Positions 17,065-24,475 of a DNA stretch of 64,000 nucleotides are shown piece by piece. The notes under the pieces were generated by a model. That model made no database searches and had not been told where the DNA came from. It worked only from the letters and a program-made list of their open reading frames with translations. Source of the DNA: Paenibacillus sophorae (GTDB lineage Bacteria; Bacillota; Bacilli; Paenibacillales; Paenibacillaceae); contig NZ_CP076607.1 in the NCBI RefSeq assembly GCF_018966525.1, positions 4,960,001 through 5,024,000 on the forward strand, given 5' to 3'. Position numbers and translations under genes: made by a program. Position 1 is the first letter of the stretch. Every line of letters starts with the position of its first letter.

Positions 17065-19140
17065 CTACCAGACCAGTTTGCCAAAATCGGCGAAGCTCTT
17101 CAAATCGGCATCGATGCCTGCCAGCAGCGCAAGCCGGTTTTCCCGCACCCGCTCGTCCTCGGCCATGACCATGACGGAGTCAAAAAAGACGGTTATGGCA
17201 TCGCTGAGTCCAGCAAGCAACGTGAGCGCCTGAACCGCATCATTCGCTTCCAGCGCTTTTTGGTACGGCGTGTGCAGCGACTGCCAGGTTTCGTACAGCG
17301 CGCTTTCGGCCGCTTCACCCAGAAGTGCGAAATCCAGAGCAGCTCCGGTGGATTTGGCCGCCAGATTGCTGACCCTGTTGAAGGAATCAACCGTATTCTT
17401 GAAGTTCTCCTTGGACAGGACGGCATCCGCCAGCGCCTTGCTTCTGGCAACAACAGCGACAATATCGTCGTAACCTGCGGCCATAACCGCATCGACCACA
17501 TCGTAACGCACATTGTCCGACAACAGGCGCTTAACGCGCAGTCCGAAGAACTCATACAGGTTATTACGGAGTTCCTCAGCGGAAAGTTTCAAATTTCGAG
17601 TATTTTTATGAATCTGAACGGCGATTTCAAAAATATCGTTCAAACCGACCGGAAGCTCCCGCTCCAGCACGATTTGCACGATGCCCGCACTCTGGCGGCG
17701 CAGCGCGTAAGGGTCTTGAGAGCCGGTAGGGATAATGCCGATCGAGAAGCAGCCGACAATGGTGTCGATTTTGTCGGCAATGCTGACGATAGCGCCGGCT
17801 TCCGTAGACGGAATGGCGTCTCCGGCAAAACGAGGCTGATAATGCTCAAATATCGCCTTGGACACCTGCTCATCTTCACCCGCTTTGCGGGCATAGTCCT
17901 CGCCCATCGTTCCTTGAAGCTCCGGAAATTCGTACACCATCTGGGTCACCAGATCGAATTTGCAAATGTCTGCGGCGCGGCTGACTTTCGTCGCCACTTC
18001 CGGCGCTGTCTGCAGCTTGCCGGCCAGACTATCTGCGATCTGGCGGATGCGGCGGACTTTGTCGGCAACGCTGCCGAGTTCTTCATGATAAACGATATTT
18101 TCGAGCTTGGCCAGCGCGTCTTCGATCTTCAGCTTCTGGTCTTCTTCATAGAAGAACTTCGCATCCGACAGACGTGCGCGCAGCACCTTCTCGTTCCCTT
18201 TGGCGATCGTCTCCAGATGTTCGGCATTTCCGTTGCGCACGGTGACGAAATATGGAAGCAGTTTTCCTTCAGCATCCAGAACAGGGAAATACCGTTGATG
18301 CTCCCGCATCGAAGTAATCAGCACTTCCTGCGGAATATTCAGGAAAGCCGGATCGAACGTGCCGAACAGCACTGTTGGGGTTTCCACCAGGAACAGCACT
18401 TCTTCCAGCAGGTCGTCCTTGATCGCAATCGTCCAGTTTTTATCGGAAGCAAGCTTGTTGATTTGTCCGAGTATCAGAGTCTCGCGTTCCTTTACATCGG
18501 CAATGACATGCTGGGACCGCAGGCTTTCAATATAGTCGGCAGGCTGGCCAATGACCGCGTCCTTGCCGAGAAAACGGTGGCCGCGGCTGACATTGCCCGC
18601 CTTTACACCCGTAATTTCAAAATCGATAGGGTCGCTGCCGAACAGAGCGACCAGCCAGCGGATCGGACGGACGAACTTGAAATCATACGCTCCCCAGCGC
18701 ATATTCTTAGGGAACGTCATGGCACCTACGATTCCGGTCAGCCCTTCAGCAAGCAGGGAAGAAGTGTCCACACCTTCACTGCTCTTGGTGGCATAAATAT
18801 ATTCGACTCCGCCCACTTCCTTAAAAGTGAACTGCTCAGGGGCAACACCTTGGCTTCGGGCAAATCCAAGCGCTGCTTTGCTCCACTCGCCGGCCGCGTC
18901 AAGCGCGATTTTGCGGGAAGGCCCTTTGACTTCTTCACTGACATCGGCTTGTCTTTCGGCAACATCCTTTACGAGAACGGCCAGACGGCGCGGCGTCGCG
19001 AACGACTGCACTTCTCCGTGCTCAAGGCGGGAGGAGTCCAGCCATTTTGCCGTTCTGTCCTGAAGCTGCTCCATCGCCGCCCGGATAAAGCGTGCCGGGA
19101 CTTCCTCCAACCCGATTTCAAACAGCAGATCCTTAGCCAA
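17065..19140 (-). CDS. glyS: Glycyl-tRNA synthetase beta subunit
   Basis: The 691-residue beta subunit of the alpha2-beta2 glycyl-tRNA synthetase, which binds tRNA-Gly. The N-terminus MAKDLLFEIGLEEVPARF is characteristic, followed by DRTAKWLDSSRLEHG and RRLAVLVKDVAERQ. The central part holds an HD-type motif region (AKFFYEEDQKLKIEDAL). The TTG at 19140 was chosen because GAAGG lies eight bases before it and the family begins exactly there. It overlaps the end of glyQ by eight bases, so the two subunits are translationally coupled. A full-length open frame on the opposite strand is a compositional shadow. Confidence 0.97.
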   Translation of the reverse strand: MAKDLLFEIGLEEVPARFIRAAMEQLQDRTAKWLDSSRLEHGEVQSFATPRRLAVLVKDVAERQADVSEEVKGPSRKIALDAAGEWSKAALGFARSQGVAPEQFTFKEVGGVEYIYATKSSEGVDTSSLLAEGLTGIVGAMTFPKNMRWGAYDFKFVRPIRWLVALFGSDPIDFEITGVKAGNVSRGHRFLGKDAVIGQPADYIESLRSQHVIADVKERETLILGQINKLASDKNWTIAIKDDLLEEVLFLVETPTVLFGTFDPAFLNIPQEVLITSMREHQRYFPVLDAEGKLLPYFVTVRNGNAEHLETIAKGNEKVLRARLSDAKFFYEEDQKLKIEDALAKLENIVYHEELGSVADKVRRIRQIADSLAGKLQTAPEVATKVSRAADICKFDLVTQMVYEFPELQGTMGEDYARKAGEDEQVSKAIFEHYQPRFAGDAIPSTEAGAIVSIADKIDTIVGCFSIGIIPTGSQDPYALRRQSAGIVQIVLERELPVGLNDIFEIAVQIHKNTRNLKLSAEELRNNLYEFFGLRVKRLLSDNVRYDVVDAVMAAGYDDIVAVVARSKALADAVLSKENFKNTVDSFNRVSNLAAKSTGAALDFALLGEAAESALYETWQSLHTPYQKALEANDAVQALTLLAGLSDAITVFFDSVMVMAEDERVRENRLALLAGIDADLKSFADFGKLVW

Positions 19141-20020
19141 GCTGAACACCTTCTTTCTTGAGCAGCGGGAAGCCAAGCTTCTCGCGTTCCTCCACATAGG
19201 TTGCCGCTACTTGGCGGGCCAGGTTACGGACTCTTGTAATGAAGCCCGTACGTTCCGTCACGCTGATTGCGCCCCGCGCATCCAGCAGGTTGAACGTATG
19301 CGAGCATTTCAGCACGTAATCATAGGCGGGGAATACAAGATGGCGGTCCATCGCCCGCCGCGCTTCCGCTTCATACGTATTGAAGAGGCCAAACAACATG
19401 CTCACGTCCGAGACTTCGAAGGTATATGTGGAATGCTCCACCTCCGGTTGGTGGAACACGTCGCCGTAGGTCAAGCCTTCGACCCACTCCAGATCGAACA
19501 CGTTCTCCTTCTCCTGGATATAAGAAGCGAGCCGCTCCATGCCGTATGTGATTTCAACCGAAACCGGGCTGGTCTCAATTCCGCCCACCTGCTGAAAATA
19601 GGTGAATTGCGTAATTTCCATTCCGTCCAGCCATACCTCCCAGCCGAGTCCCGCGCAGCCGAGCGACGGGTTCTCCCAGTTATCTTCAACGAACCGGATA
19701 TCGTGCTGCAGCGGATCGACGCCGAGCGCCTTCAGGCTGTCGAGATAGATCTCCTGAATGTTATCCGGGGACGGCTTGATAATGACCTGATACTGATGAT
19801 GCTGGTACAGACGGTTCGGGTTCTCTCCGTAACGGCCATCGGAGGGACGGCGGGACGGCTCGACATAAGCGACCTTCCACGGCTCGGGTCCGAGGGAACG
19901 CAGGAATGTCATCGGATTCATCGTGCCCGCGCCTTTTTCCGTGTCGTACGGCTGAACGATAATGCAGTTCTGCTTCGACCAGAACTCTTGCAGCGTCAAA
20001 ATCATCTGCTGAAAATTCAT
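19133..20020 (-). CDS. glyQ: Glycyl-tRNA synthetase alpha subunit
   Basis: The 295-residue catalytic subunit, which activates glycine with ATP. Class II motifs and family signatures are present: CIIVQPYDTEKGAGTMNP near the start, AYVEPSRRPSDGRYGENPNR (motif 2 region), FVEDNWENPSLGCAGLGWE, and GMERLASYIQE. GGAG precedes the ATG at 20020. Expression is controlled by the T-box leader upstream (20167-20481), about 146 bases of further leader lying between its terminator and the start codon. Confidence 0.97.
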   Translation of the reverse strand: MNFQQMILTLQEFWSKQNCIIVQPYDTEKGAGTMNPMTFLRSLGPEPWKVAYVEPSRRPSDGRYGENPNRLYQHHQYQVIIKPSPDNIQEIYLDSLKALGVDPLQHDIRFVEDNWENPSLGCAGLGWEVWLDGMEITQFTYFQQVGGIETSPVSVEITYGMERLASYIQEKENVFDLEWVEGLTYGDVFHQPEVEHSTYTFEVSDVSMLFGLFNTYEAEARRAMDRHLVFPAYDYVLKCSHTFNLLDARGAISVTERTGFITRVRNLARQVAATYVEEREKLGFPLLKKEGVQLG

Positions 20021-20166
20021 GTTACCGACTCCTTCGCTTTAGTTTGAGAGCTGCCGGATTTCGCGGTTCTTGGGACCAGCGAACATAACGCCCGGCAAAA
20101 CGTCTTGCGATGGAGGCGGTGTTCTTATATTCCGGAAGGAAAATGAGATGTTCTCCATTCCAGACC

Positions 20167-20481
20167 AAAAAGCTCCCGCCCCCATGCCTGAAATTCAGAC
20201 ATAGGGACGAGAGCTGTTCATATTCTCCCGCGGTTCCACCCTACTTGATTCCGTTCTTCACTGACTGCGCCGGTGCTGACGAAATCCACTTTTCATGCTG
20301 CCGCCTCCGCACTCCCGGGTGCCGTTTCATGAGCGCTGCTTTACCGGGCTCTCACCGTCCCCGGCTCGCTATTTCAAGCAATCGTCCACTACTTTCCCGT
20401 TCTACATGCCTGCCGGCTTCAGCCAGCGGCGGCCTTCTCGTTATTTGCCTTTGGTAAGGCATATTCCAACAAGAAGAGACT
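20167..20481 (-). ncRNA. T-box riboswitch of the glyQS operon
   Basis: The conserved T-box AGGGTGGAACCGCGGG lies at 20227-20242 and pairs with uncharged tRNA-CCA to form the antiterminator. The competing terminator follows at 20167-20215 (stem AGCTCTCG... / ...CGGGAGCT then TTTTT). Upstream conserved elements include AGCGAGCCGGGGACGGTGAGAGCCCGG, typical of stem I. The amino acid is inferred as glycine from the downstream genes. A GGC at 20321-20323 in GAAACGGCACC is a possible specifier codon, but I could not fold the RNA to confirm it. Confidence 0.93.
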
Positions 20482-20487
20482 TTTCCT

Positions 20488-20516
20488 ATATTAACGGAAA
20501 ATCGGGCTTTCGTCAA
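20488..20516 (-). promoter_or_regulatory. Promoter of the glyQS T-box leader
   Basis: TTGACG (20511-20516), 17-base spacer, TAATAT (20488-20493) on the minus strand. The -35 hexamer includes the recO stop codon, so recO and this promoter overlap directly. Confidence 0.75.
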
Positions 20517-21268
20517 ATATTGTATTTATCGAGCTGATCCAGGAAATTTTGCGACTTCAGCCGGAGGCCGAGCTGGGTATCCATAAACGCCCGCATGATT
20601 TTTTTTAATTCTTCACGCGTACTCTCCTTGACGTCCACATTGCCTAGGCGGGTCAGATCAAGCGCAGCGAACAGCCGGAGCAGCTTCAGTGCGCGGGAGG
20701 ACACTTCCATTGCCGGCGGGTCATTATGGCGGCAGCTGCGGCACAGAGCGCCGCCCAGCCGCGGGCTGAGCAGCAGCTCTTCGTCCGCCTTCCCCCGCCC
20801 GCAGGCGATACAGGAATCCAATTGCGGACCGTAGCCGGCCGCTTGAAGTATTTTCATCTCGAACAGATTAATAATAACTCCCGGCTCCTTGCCTTCTTCC
20901 AGCGCATTCAGGCAGGCCGACAACTGCCGGAACCAAAAGCTACCCGTCTCCTCGTCATGCAGCACCCGATCGAGCAGCTCACAGGCATAAGAGCCGTAGG
21001 CGGCTTTAATCAGATCCTCCCTGATCGAATGATGGGAACTTATAATCTCGCCGGAATTCAGTGTACCGAGTCCTCCGTTATTTCTGAAAAAAACATATTG
21101 CCCCAACGTAAACGGCTGGATCAGGGCAGCATGACGGCTTTTTACCTTTTTGGCTCCACGGACGAGAATTCCTACCTTACCCGCGTTTTCGGTGCAAAGT
21201 GTAATGATTGCATTCCCCTCGCCGTAGTCCATACTGCGGATGACGATCCCTTCCACCCTGTGTAGCAT
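20513..21268 (-). CDS. recO: DNA repair protein RecO
   Basis: RecO works with RecR to load RecA on SSB-coated single strands and to anneal strands. The 251-residue protein has an N-terminal OB fold (MLHRVEGIVIRSMDYGEGNAI, then GILVRGAKKVKSRHAA) and a C-terminal helical domain with a four-cysteine zinc site (DSCIACGRG and GALCRSCRH). The ATG at 21268 follows GGGGGAAGAGGC and matches the usual start; an upstream GTG is rejected. It lies downstream of yqzL and era, as in B. subtilis. Confidence 0.95.
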   Translation of the reverse strand: MLHRVEGIVIRSMDYGEGNAIITLCTENAGKVGILVRGAKKVKSRHAALIQPFTLGQYVFFRNNGGLGTLNSGEIISSHHSIREDLIKAAYGSYACELLDRVLHDEETGSFWFRQLSACLNALEEGKEPGVIINLFEMKILQAAGYGPQLDSCIACGRGKADEELLLSPRLGGALCRSCRHNDPPAMEVSSRALKLLRLFAALDLTRLGNVDVKESTREELKKIMRAFMDTQLGLRLKSQNFLDQLDKYNI

Positions 21269-21304
21269 GCCTCTTCCCCCAACCACTCGGCAAGCAACCA
21301 GTTC

Positions 21305-21448
21305 TTACTTCGCTTCTTCGTCATAGACCTGCTCTTCTTCCGCCGCTGTCTCGGCCGCCGGATTCAGCGGTTCTCCCGCTTCCCTATACAGCAGATAGGC
21401 ATCGACATCCCCAGTCATTGCAAAATACTTCCACGAAAAATCTCGCAT
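21305..21448 (-). CDS. yqzL: YqzL family small protein
   Basis: A 47-codon ORF. It reads MRDFSWKYFAMTGDVDAYLL, then an acidic tail ending YDEEAK. The WKYF-TGDVDAYLL pattern matches B. subtilis YqzL (MLNFTWNVFSQTGNVDTYLL), which likewise sits between era and recO. AAGGGGG lies ten bases before the ATG. Function is unknown. Confidence 0.9.
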   Translation of the reverse strand: MRDFSWKYFAMTGDVDAYLLYREAGEPLNPAAETAAEEEQVYDEEAK

Positions 21449-21551
21449 TCGTATTTATCCCCCTTCGCAAAACACGATGTCCTCACAAAGTAGGATGTGC
21501 GATGGAACGGGTTCTATCCTTGCAATTACTGGCAGTCATTTGTGATGAAGA

Positions 21552-22445
21552 TCATTGGTCTTTGTGGAAGCCCAAATCGCGCAGCACGCGCTCCTGGTTG
21601 CGCCAGTCTTTTTTCACCTTTACCCAAAGCTCCAGAAACGTCTTGGACCCGAGCAGGTTCTCAATATCGGTACGTGCTCTTCTGCCAACTTCCTTCAACA
21701 TAGCACCCTGTTTGCCGATGATAATCCCTTTTTGCGAATCCCGCTCGACAAAAATAACAGCGGAGATATGCACGACTCCGTTCGGCTCCGCCCGCATATC
21801 CTCAATAGCCACCGCAATGGAATGCGGCACCTCCTCGCGGGTCAGATGCAGGATCTTCTCGCGGATCAGCTCGGCGATAACGAACTGCTCCGGATGGTCG
21901 GTCACCTGATCCTCCGGATAATACTGCGGGCCTTCCGGCAGGTATTTCTGCAGCTGCTCCAGCAGTGTATTTACATTGCTGCCTACCTTGGCTGAAATGG
22001 GAACGATCTCGGCAAAATCATGCAGTTTGCTGTATTCCGTAATTAGCGGCAGGAGCGCTTCAGGTTCCAGCTTGTCGATCTTGTTCATCACCAGAATAAC
22101 CGGCGTCTTCAGACCTTGAAGTTGTTCGGCGATGAAACGGTCACCGCCTCCAAGGCCCTCGGCGGCGTCTATCAGAAACAGCACAGCTTCCACCTCGCCG
22201 AGTGTGCTCATCGCCGTCTGGTTCATGTAATCCCCCAGCTTGGACTGGCGTTTATGGATGCCGGGCGTATCGAGGAAGACGATTTGCGAACCGTTCGTCG
22301 TATAGACCCCGTGAATTTTGTTACGGGTCGTCTGCGGCTTGTCCGACATAATGGCGATTTTCTGCCCGATGACCTGATTCATCAGCGTTGATTTGCCTAC
22401 GTTGGGCCTGCCGATGATGGCGACAAAGCCTGATCTGAATTTCAT
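21552..22445 (-). CDS. era: GTPase Era
   Basis: An essential GTPase that binds the 3' end of 16S rRNA in small-subunit assembly. Of 297 residues, the G domain has G1 GRPNVGKST, G2 region TTRN, G3 DTPGIHKRQ, G4 MNKIDKL and G5 ISAKVGSN. The C-terminal KH domain contains VERDSQKGIIIGKQGAMLKEVG, the RNA-binding loop. The ATG at 22445 has AAAGG upstream. Upstream lies an unusual 443-base non-coding stretch with tandem repeats before cdd. Downstream are yqzL and recO in the standard order. Confidence 0.97.
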   Translation of the reverse strand: MKFRSGFVAIIGRPNVGKSTLMNQVIGQKIAIMSDKPQTTRNKIHGVYTTNGSQIVFLDTPGIHKRQSKLGDYMNQTAMSTLGEVEAVLFLIDAAEGLGGGDRFIAEQLQGLKTPVILVMNKIDKLEPEALLPLITEYSKLHDFAEIVPISAKVGSNVNTLLEQLQKYLPEGPQYYPEDQVTDHPEQFVIAELIREKILHLTREEVPHSIAVAIEDMRAEPNGVVHISAVIFVERDSQKGIIIGKQGAMLKEVGRRARTDIENLLGSKTFLELWVKVKKDWRNQERVLRDLGFHKDQ

Positions 22446-22486
22446 ATGATCTCAACCTTTCGAGTTCTTTTTTCGATCCCCTAAAT

Positions 22487-22504
22487 CCCCCTTAGCCAAG
22501 GGGG
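22487..22504. repeat. Short perfect hairpin CCCCCTT-agcc-AAGGGGG
   Basis: A 7-bp perfect inverted repeat with a four-base loop, preceded by a near copy of its left arm (CCCCTAAAT). It lies 40 bases upstream of era in the non-coding stretch 22446-22888. No T-run follows on either strand, so a terminator role is doubtful. Confidence 0.5.
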
Positions 22505-22676
22505 ACCCCAAGGGCCCCGCCCTCTGGACACCCGGAAGTGGGCGTGCCTGCCACGGTTGGAGCGTTGAAGGGGATACGGCGAATGACACGCTTACGTTCC
22601 CTGCGGTCACCCGCTTCGGTTTGCGCTGGGAAGAGCGGAGCACAGAGTGATGTGCGAGCGTGTGCTGAGAGACTGC

Positions 22677-22887
22677 GTGCGAGCAATCGCTGGCGGCTTC
22701 GCCGCTTCGCTTACGCTTGCGCGAACACGTGCGCGTTTCGGCGGCGGGGTCCCTTCCACTGAGTGCGGGCAACCGCTGGCGGCTTCGCCGCACCGCTTAC
22801 GTTAGTGCAAACACGTGCGCATTTCGGCGGCGGGGTCCCTTCCACTACGTGCGGGCAACGCTAGCGGCTCGCCGCTTCACTTACGCA
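22677..22887. repeat. 86-bp tandem repeat, about 2.5 copies
   Basis: Copies start at 22677, 22763 and 22849, exactly 86 bases apart; the third is partial and stops next to the cdd stop codon (22889). Each copy holds the hairpin GCGGC-TTC-GCCGC, then CGCTTACG. The two full copies also share AACACGTGCGC and TTTCGGCGGCGGGGTCCCTTCCACT. Copies differ at a minority of positions. No plausible coding frame or ribosome binding site is seen in the whole stretch 22446-22888. Confidence 0.85.
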
Positions 22888-22888
22888 C

Positions 22889-23311
22889 TTACTCTGGAGC
22901 CTGTCCCTGCTTTAACTCATCAGGACCGAAAGCGCCGGGCAGCAGCTCGCGGACGGTTGTCTCGCGAATGTCCCCTTTTATATTGCCCAGAATGATTTTC
23001 ATGTCGGGATCGCACAGCTCTACGATTACCTGCCGGCATGCGCCGCAAGGTGTAATCGGCAGATCGGTGTCACCTACAACGGCAAGCGCTTTAAAGCTGC
23101 CGCGTGTATGTCCTTGGGCCATTGCGCTGAAAAGTGCGGTGCGCTCGGCGCAGTTAGTGACGCTGTAAGCGGCGTTCTCGATATTGCAGCCGTGATGAAC
23201 ATGTCCGTCCTGATCCAGCAGAGCGGCTCCAACGCCGAAACGGGAGTATGGGATATAAGCTTTGGCACGGGCTTTGATCGCCTCTTGCAGCAGCGTAATG
23301 GAATCCATCAT
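22889..23311 (-). CDS. cdd: Cytidine deaminase
   Basis: Converts cytidine and deoxycytidine to uridines for pyrimidine salvage. The 140-residue homotetrameric type is indicated by the zinc motifs HHGCNIENAAYSVTNCAERTA (first Cys and catalytic Glu) and TPCGACRQVIVE (two further Cys). The double ATG at 23311/23308 is preceded by TAGGAGG, which itself forms the edge of the 61-63-bp repeat (23323-23475). It is separated from both dgkA and era by repeat-rich non-coding DNA, unlike the compact dgkA-cdd-era order of B. subtilis. Confidence 0.96.
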   Translation of the reverse strand: MMDSITLLQEAIKARAKAYIPYSRFGVGAALLDQDGHVHHGCNIENAAYSVTNCAERTALFSAMAQGHTRGSFKALAVVGDTDLPITPCGACRQVIVELCDPDMKIILGNIKGDIRETTVRELLPGAFGPDELKQGQAPE

Positions 23312-23322
23312 TGTCCTCCTAA

Positions 23323-23475
23323 AAGTTTTGTTAGCATAGACTCCTTTGAATGTTCTTCGGCAAAACTCGCTTCGGAAGCGTTGCTAAGTTTGGTTAGTAT
23401 TAGCTTCTTGAGTATTCTTCAGCAAACTCGCTTCGGAAGCGTTAATAAGTTTTATTAGTATAAGCTCCTATAACA
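23323..23475. repeat. 61-63-bp repeat upstream of cdd, about 2.5 copies
   Basis: Copies begin at 23323, 23386 and 23447. Each full copy reads AAGTTTTGTTAGTATAAGCT-like sequence, then a TTCTTCNGCAAA segment, then the odd palindrome CGCTTC-G-GAAGCG. The third copy is truncated. On the minus strand the first copy runs TATGCTAACAAAACTTT straight into the AGGAGG of cdd. A related single copy precedes prmA (56268-56340). Confidence 0.85.
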
Positions 23476-23529
23476 TCTGAGAATAGGCTGCACGAACCGA
23501 TTATAAAAAAACGAAGCAAAGACAAAGAT

Positions 23530-23557
23530 GGCGGAACCGCCTAACGGCTTATCCGCC
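23530..23557 (-). terminator. Possible terminator after dgkA
   Basis: Minus-strand GGCGGA (23552-23557) and TCCGCC (23530-23535) form a stem that could also pair internally with AGCCGTTAGGCGGT. A loose T-rich tail (ATCTTTGTCTTTG) follows. Moderate support only. Confidence 0.4.
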
Positions 23558-23584
23558 TTTTCCGTCTATAAAGTTGTATTCCGA

Positions 23585-23980
23585 TTATGACATAAGTGCC
23601 GTAATCCAGTCTATCACCGGATGATAAAAAACATAGATGCCCGCAATGACGGCAAACGCCGCCGCCAGAAACACGGCTCCCGCAGCGGTGTCCTTTGCCG
23701 CTTTGGCCAAGGGGTGGACTTCCGGCGACACGAGGTCGACCACCGACTCGATCGCCGTATTGATCAGCTCGGCCGCCAGCACGAGCGTGATCGCCAGCAG
23801 CAGCAGCATCCAGTCTCCCGGGGGTACACGCAGCAGCCCGGCGAACAGCAGTACTAAGACGGCAAGGCAAGTATGCACCTTCATATTCATTTCGGTCCGG
23901 AAGGCCTGTCTGAGCCCCTGGGCCGCATACCAGAACGACTTCCAGAAACGTTTGGGGCCTACCGCCGTATTTTTGGGCAT
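23585..23980 (-). CDS. dgkA: Undecaprenol kinase / diacylglycerol kinase family (DgkA)
   Basis: A small integral membrane kinase of 131 residues; in Gram-positives it phosphorylates undecaprenol to recycle the cell-wall lipid carrier. It shows an amphipathic N-terminus (FWYAAQGLRQAFRTEMNMKVH), the signature LAAELINTAIESVVDLVSPE with the catalytic and metal-binding Glu residues, the second motif HPLAKAAKDTAAGAV, and three membrane helices. The ATG overlaps the ybeY stop as ATGA, showing coupling. The order pgpH-ybeY-dgkA-cdd-era is that of B. subtilis. Confidence 0.94.
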   Translation of the reverse strand: MPKNTAVGPKRFWKSFWYAAQGLRQAFRTEMNMKVHTCLAVLVLLFAGLLRVPPGDWMLLLLAITLVLAAELINTAIESVVDLVSPEVHPLAKAAKDTAAGAVFLAAAFAVIAGIYVFYHPVIDWITALMS

Positions 23981-24474
23981 CAGCGGGTCAACCCTACCTG
24001 CGACAGCACCTGCTCCTGCTTGCCCATCATTTCCGCCTCAGAAGCCTCATCCTGATGATCGTATCCGAGCAAGTGCAGAAACCCATGAACGAATAAGAAG
24101 CCCAGCTCCCGTTCCAACGAATGGCCGTAATCGTCCGCCTGTTCCTTGGCGCGGGTAACGGAAATGATAATATCGCCGAGCATATCGGGAATTTCCTCCG
24201 ATTCATCCTCGCTAAGCTCATAGACGATTTCCAGCTCATCCTCTGCGGATTCGTTAAGCGCGAAGGACAGCACATCGGTGGGCCGGTCGATGCCGCGATA
24301 CTCCTTATTAAGCTCATGAATCCGCTCATTGTCGACAAAGGTCAGATCCACCTCACCGGCGTCGATCCCTTCAAGCCTACCCGCTTGTTCCAGAATGCTT
24401 TCCAGCAGCGAGATCAGCCGATCGTCGATTTCCATTTCTTCTTGCTCATTGCTCCAAACCAGCTGCAGGCTCAT
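23980..24474 (-). CDS. ybeY: Endoribonuclease YbeY
   Basis: A zinc metalloprotein needed for 16S rRNA 3' maturation and 70S quality control. The 164-residue protein has the metal motif HGFLHLLGYDH (three His) and the conserved NKEYRGIDRPTDVLSFAL before it. An acidic insert (ELSEDESEEI) lies between. The ATG at 24474 is one base after the pgpH stop and fits the family start. A longer frame upstream, which would overlap pgpH, is rejected. Confidence 0.95.
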   Translation of the reverse strand: MSLQLVWSNEQEEMEIDDRLISLLESILEQAGRLEGIDAGEVDLTFVDNERIHELNKEYRGIDRPTDVLSFALNESAEDELEIVYELSEDESEEIPDMLGDIIISVTRAKEQADDYGHSLERELGFLFVHGFLHLLGYDHQDEASEAEMMGKQEQVLSQVGLTR

Positions 24475-24475
24475 G

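Noticed and set aside
16966..19161. A 731-codon open frame on the plus strand
   Set aside because: It is wholly antisense to glyS, matches no family, has no ribosome binding site, and arises from codon composition of the real gene.
22446..22676. A degenerate gene between the repeats and era
   Set aside because: Short frames of 64-113 codons exist on both strands but show repeat-like, Arg/Pro/Ser-rich composition and no ribosome binding site.
22677..22887. Possible CRISPR array
   Set aside because: The 86-bp units are direct tandem copies without unique spacers, and no cas gene is nearby.
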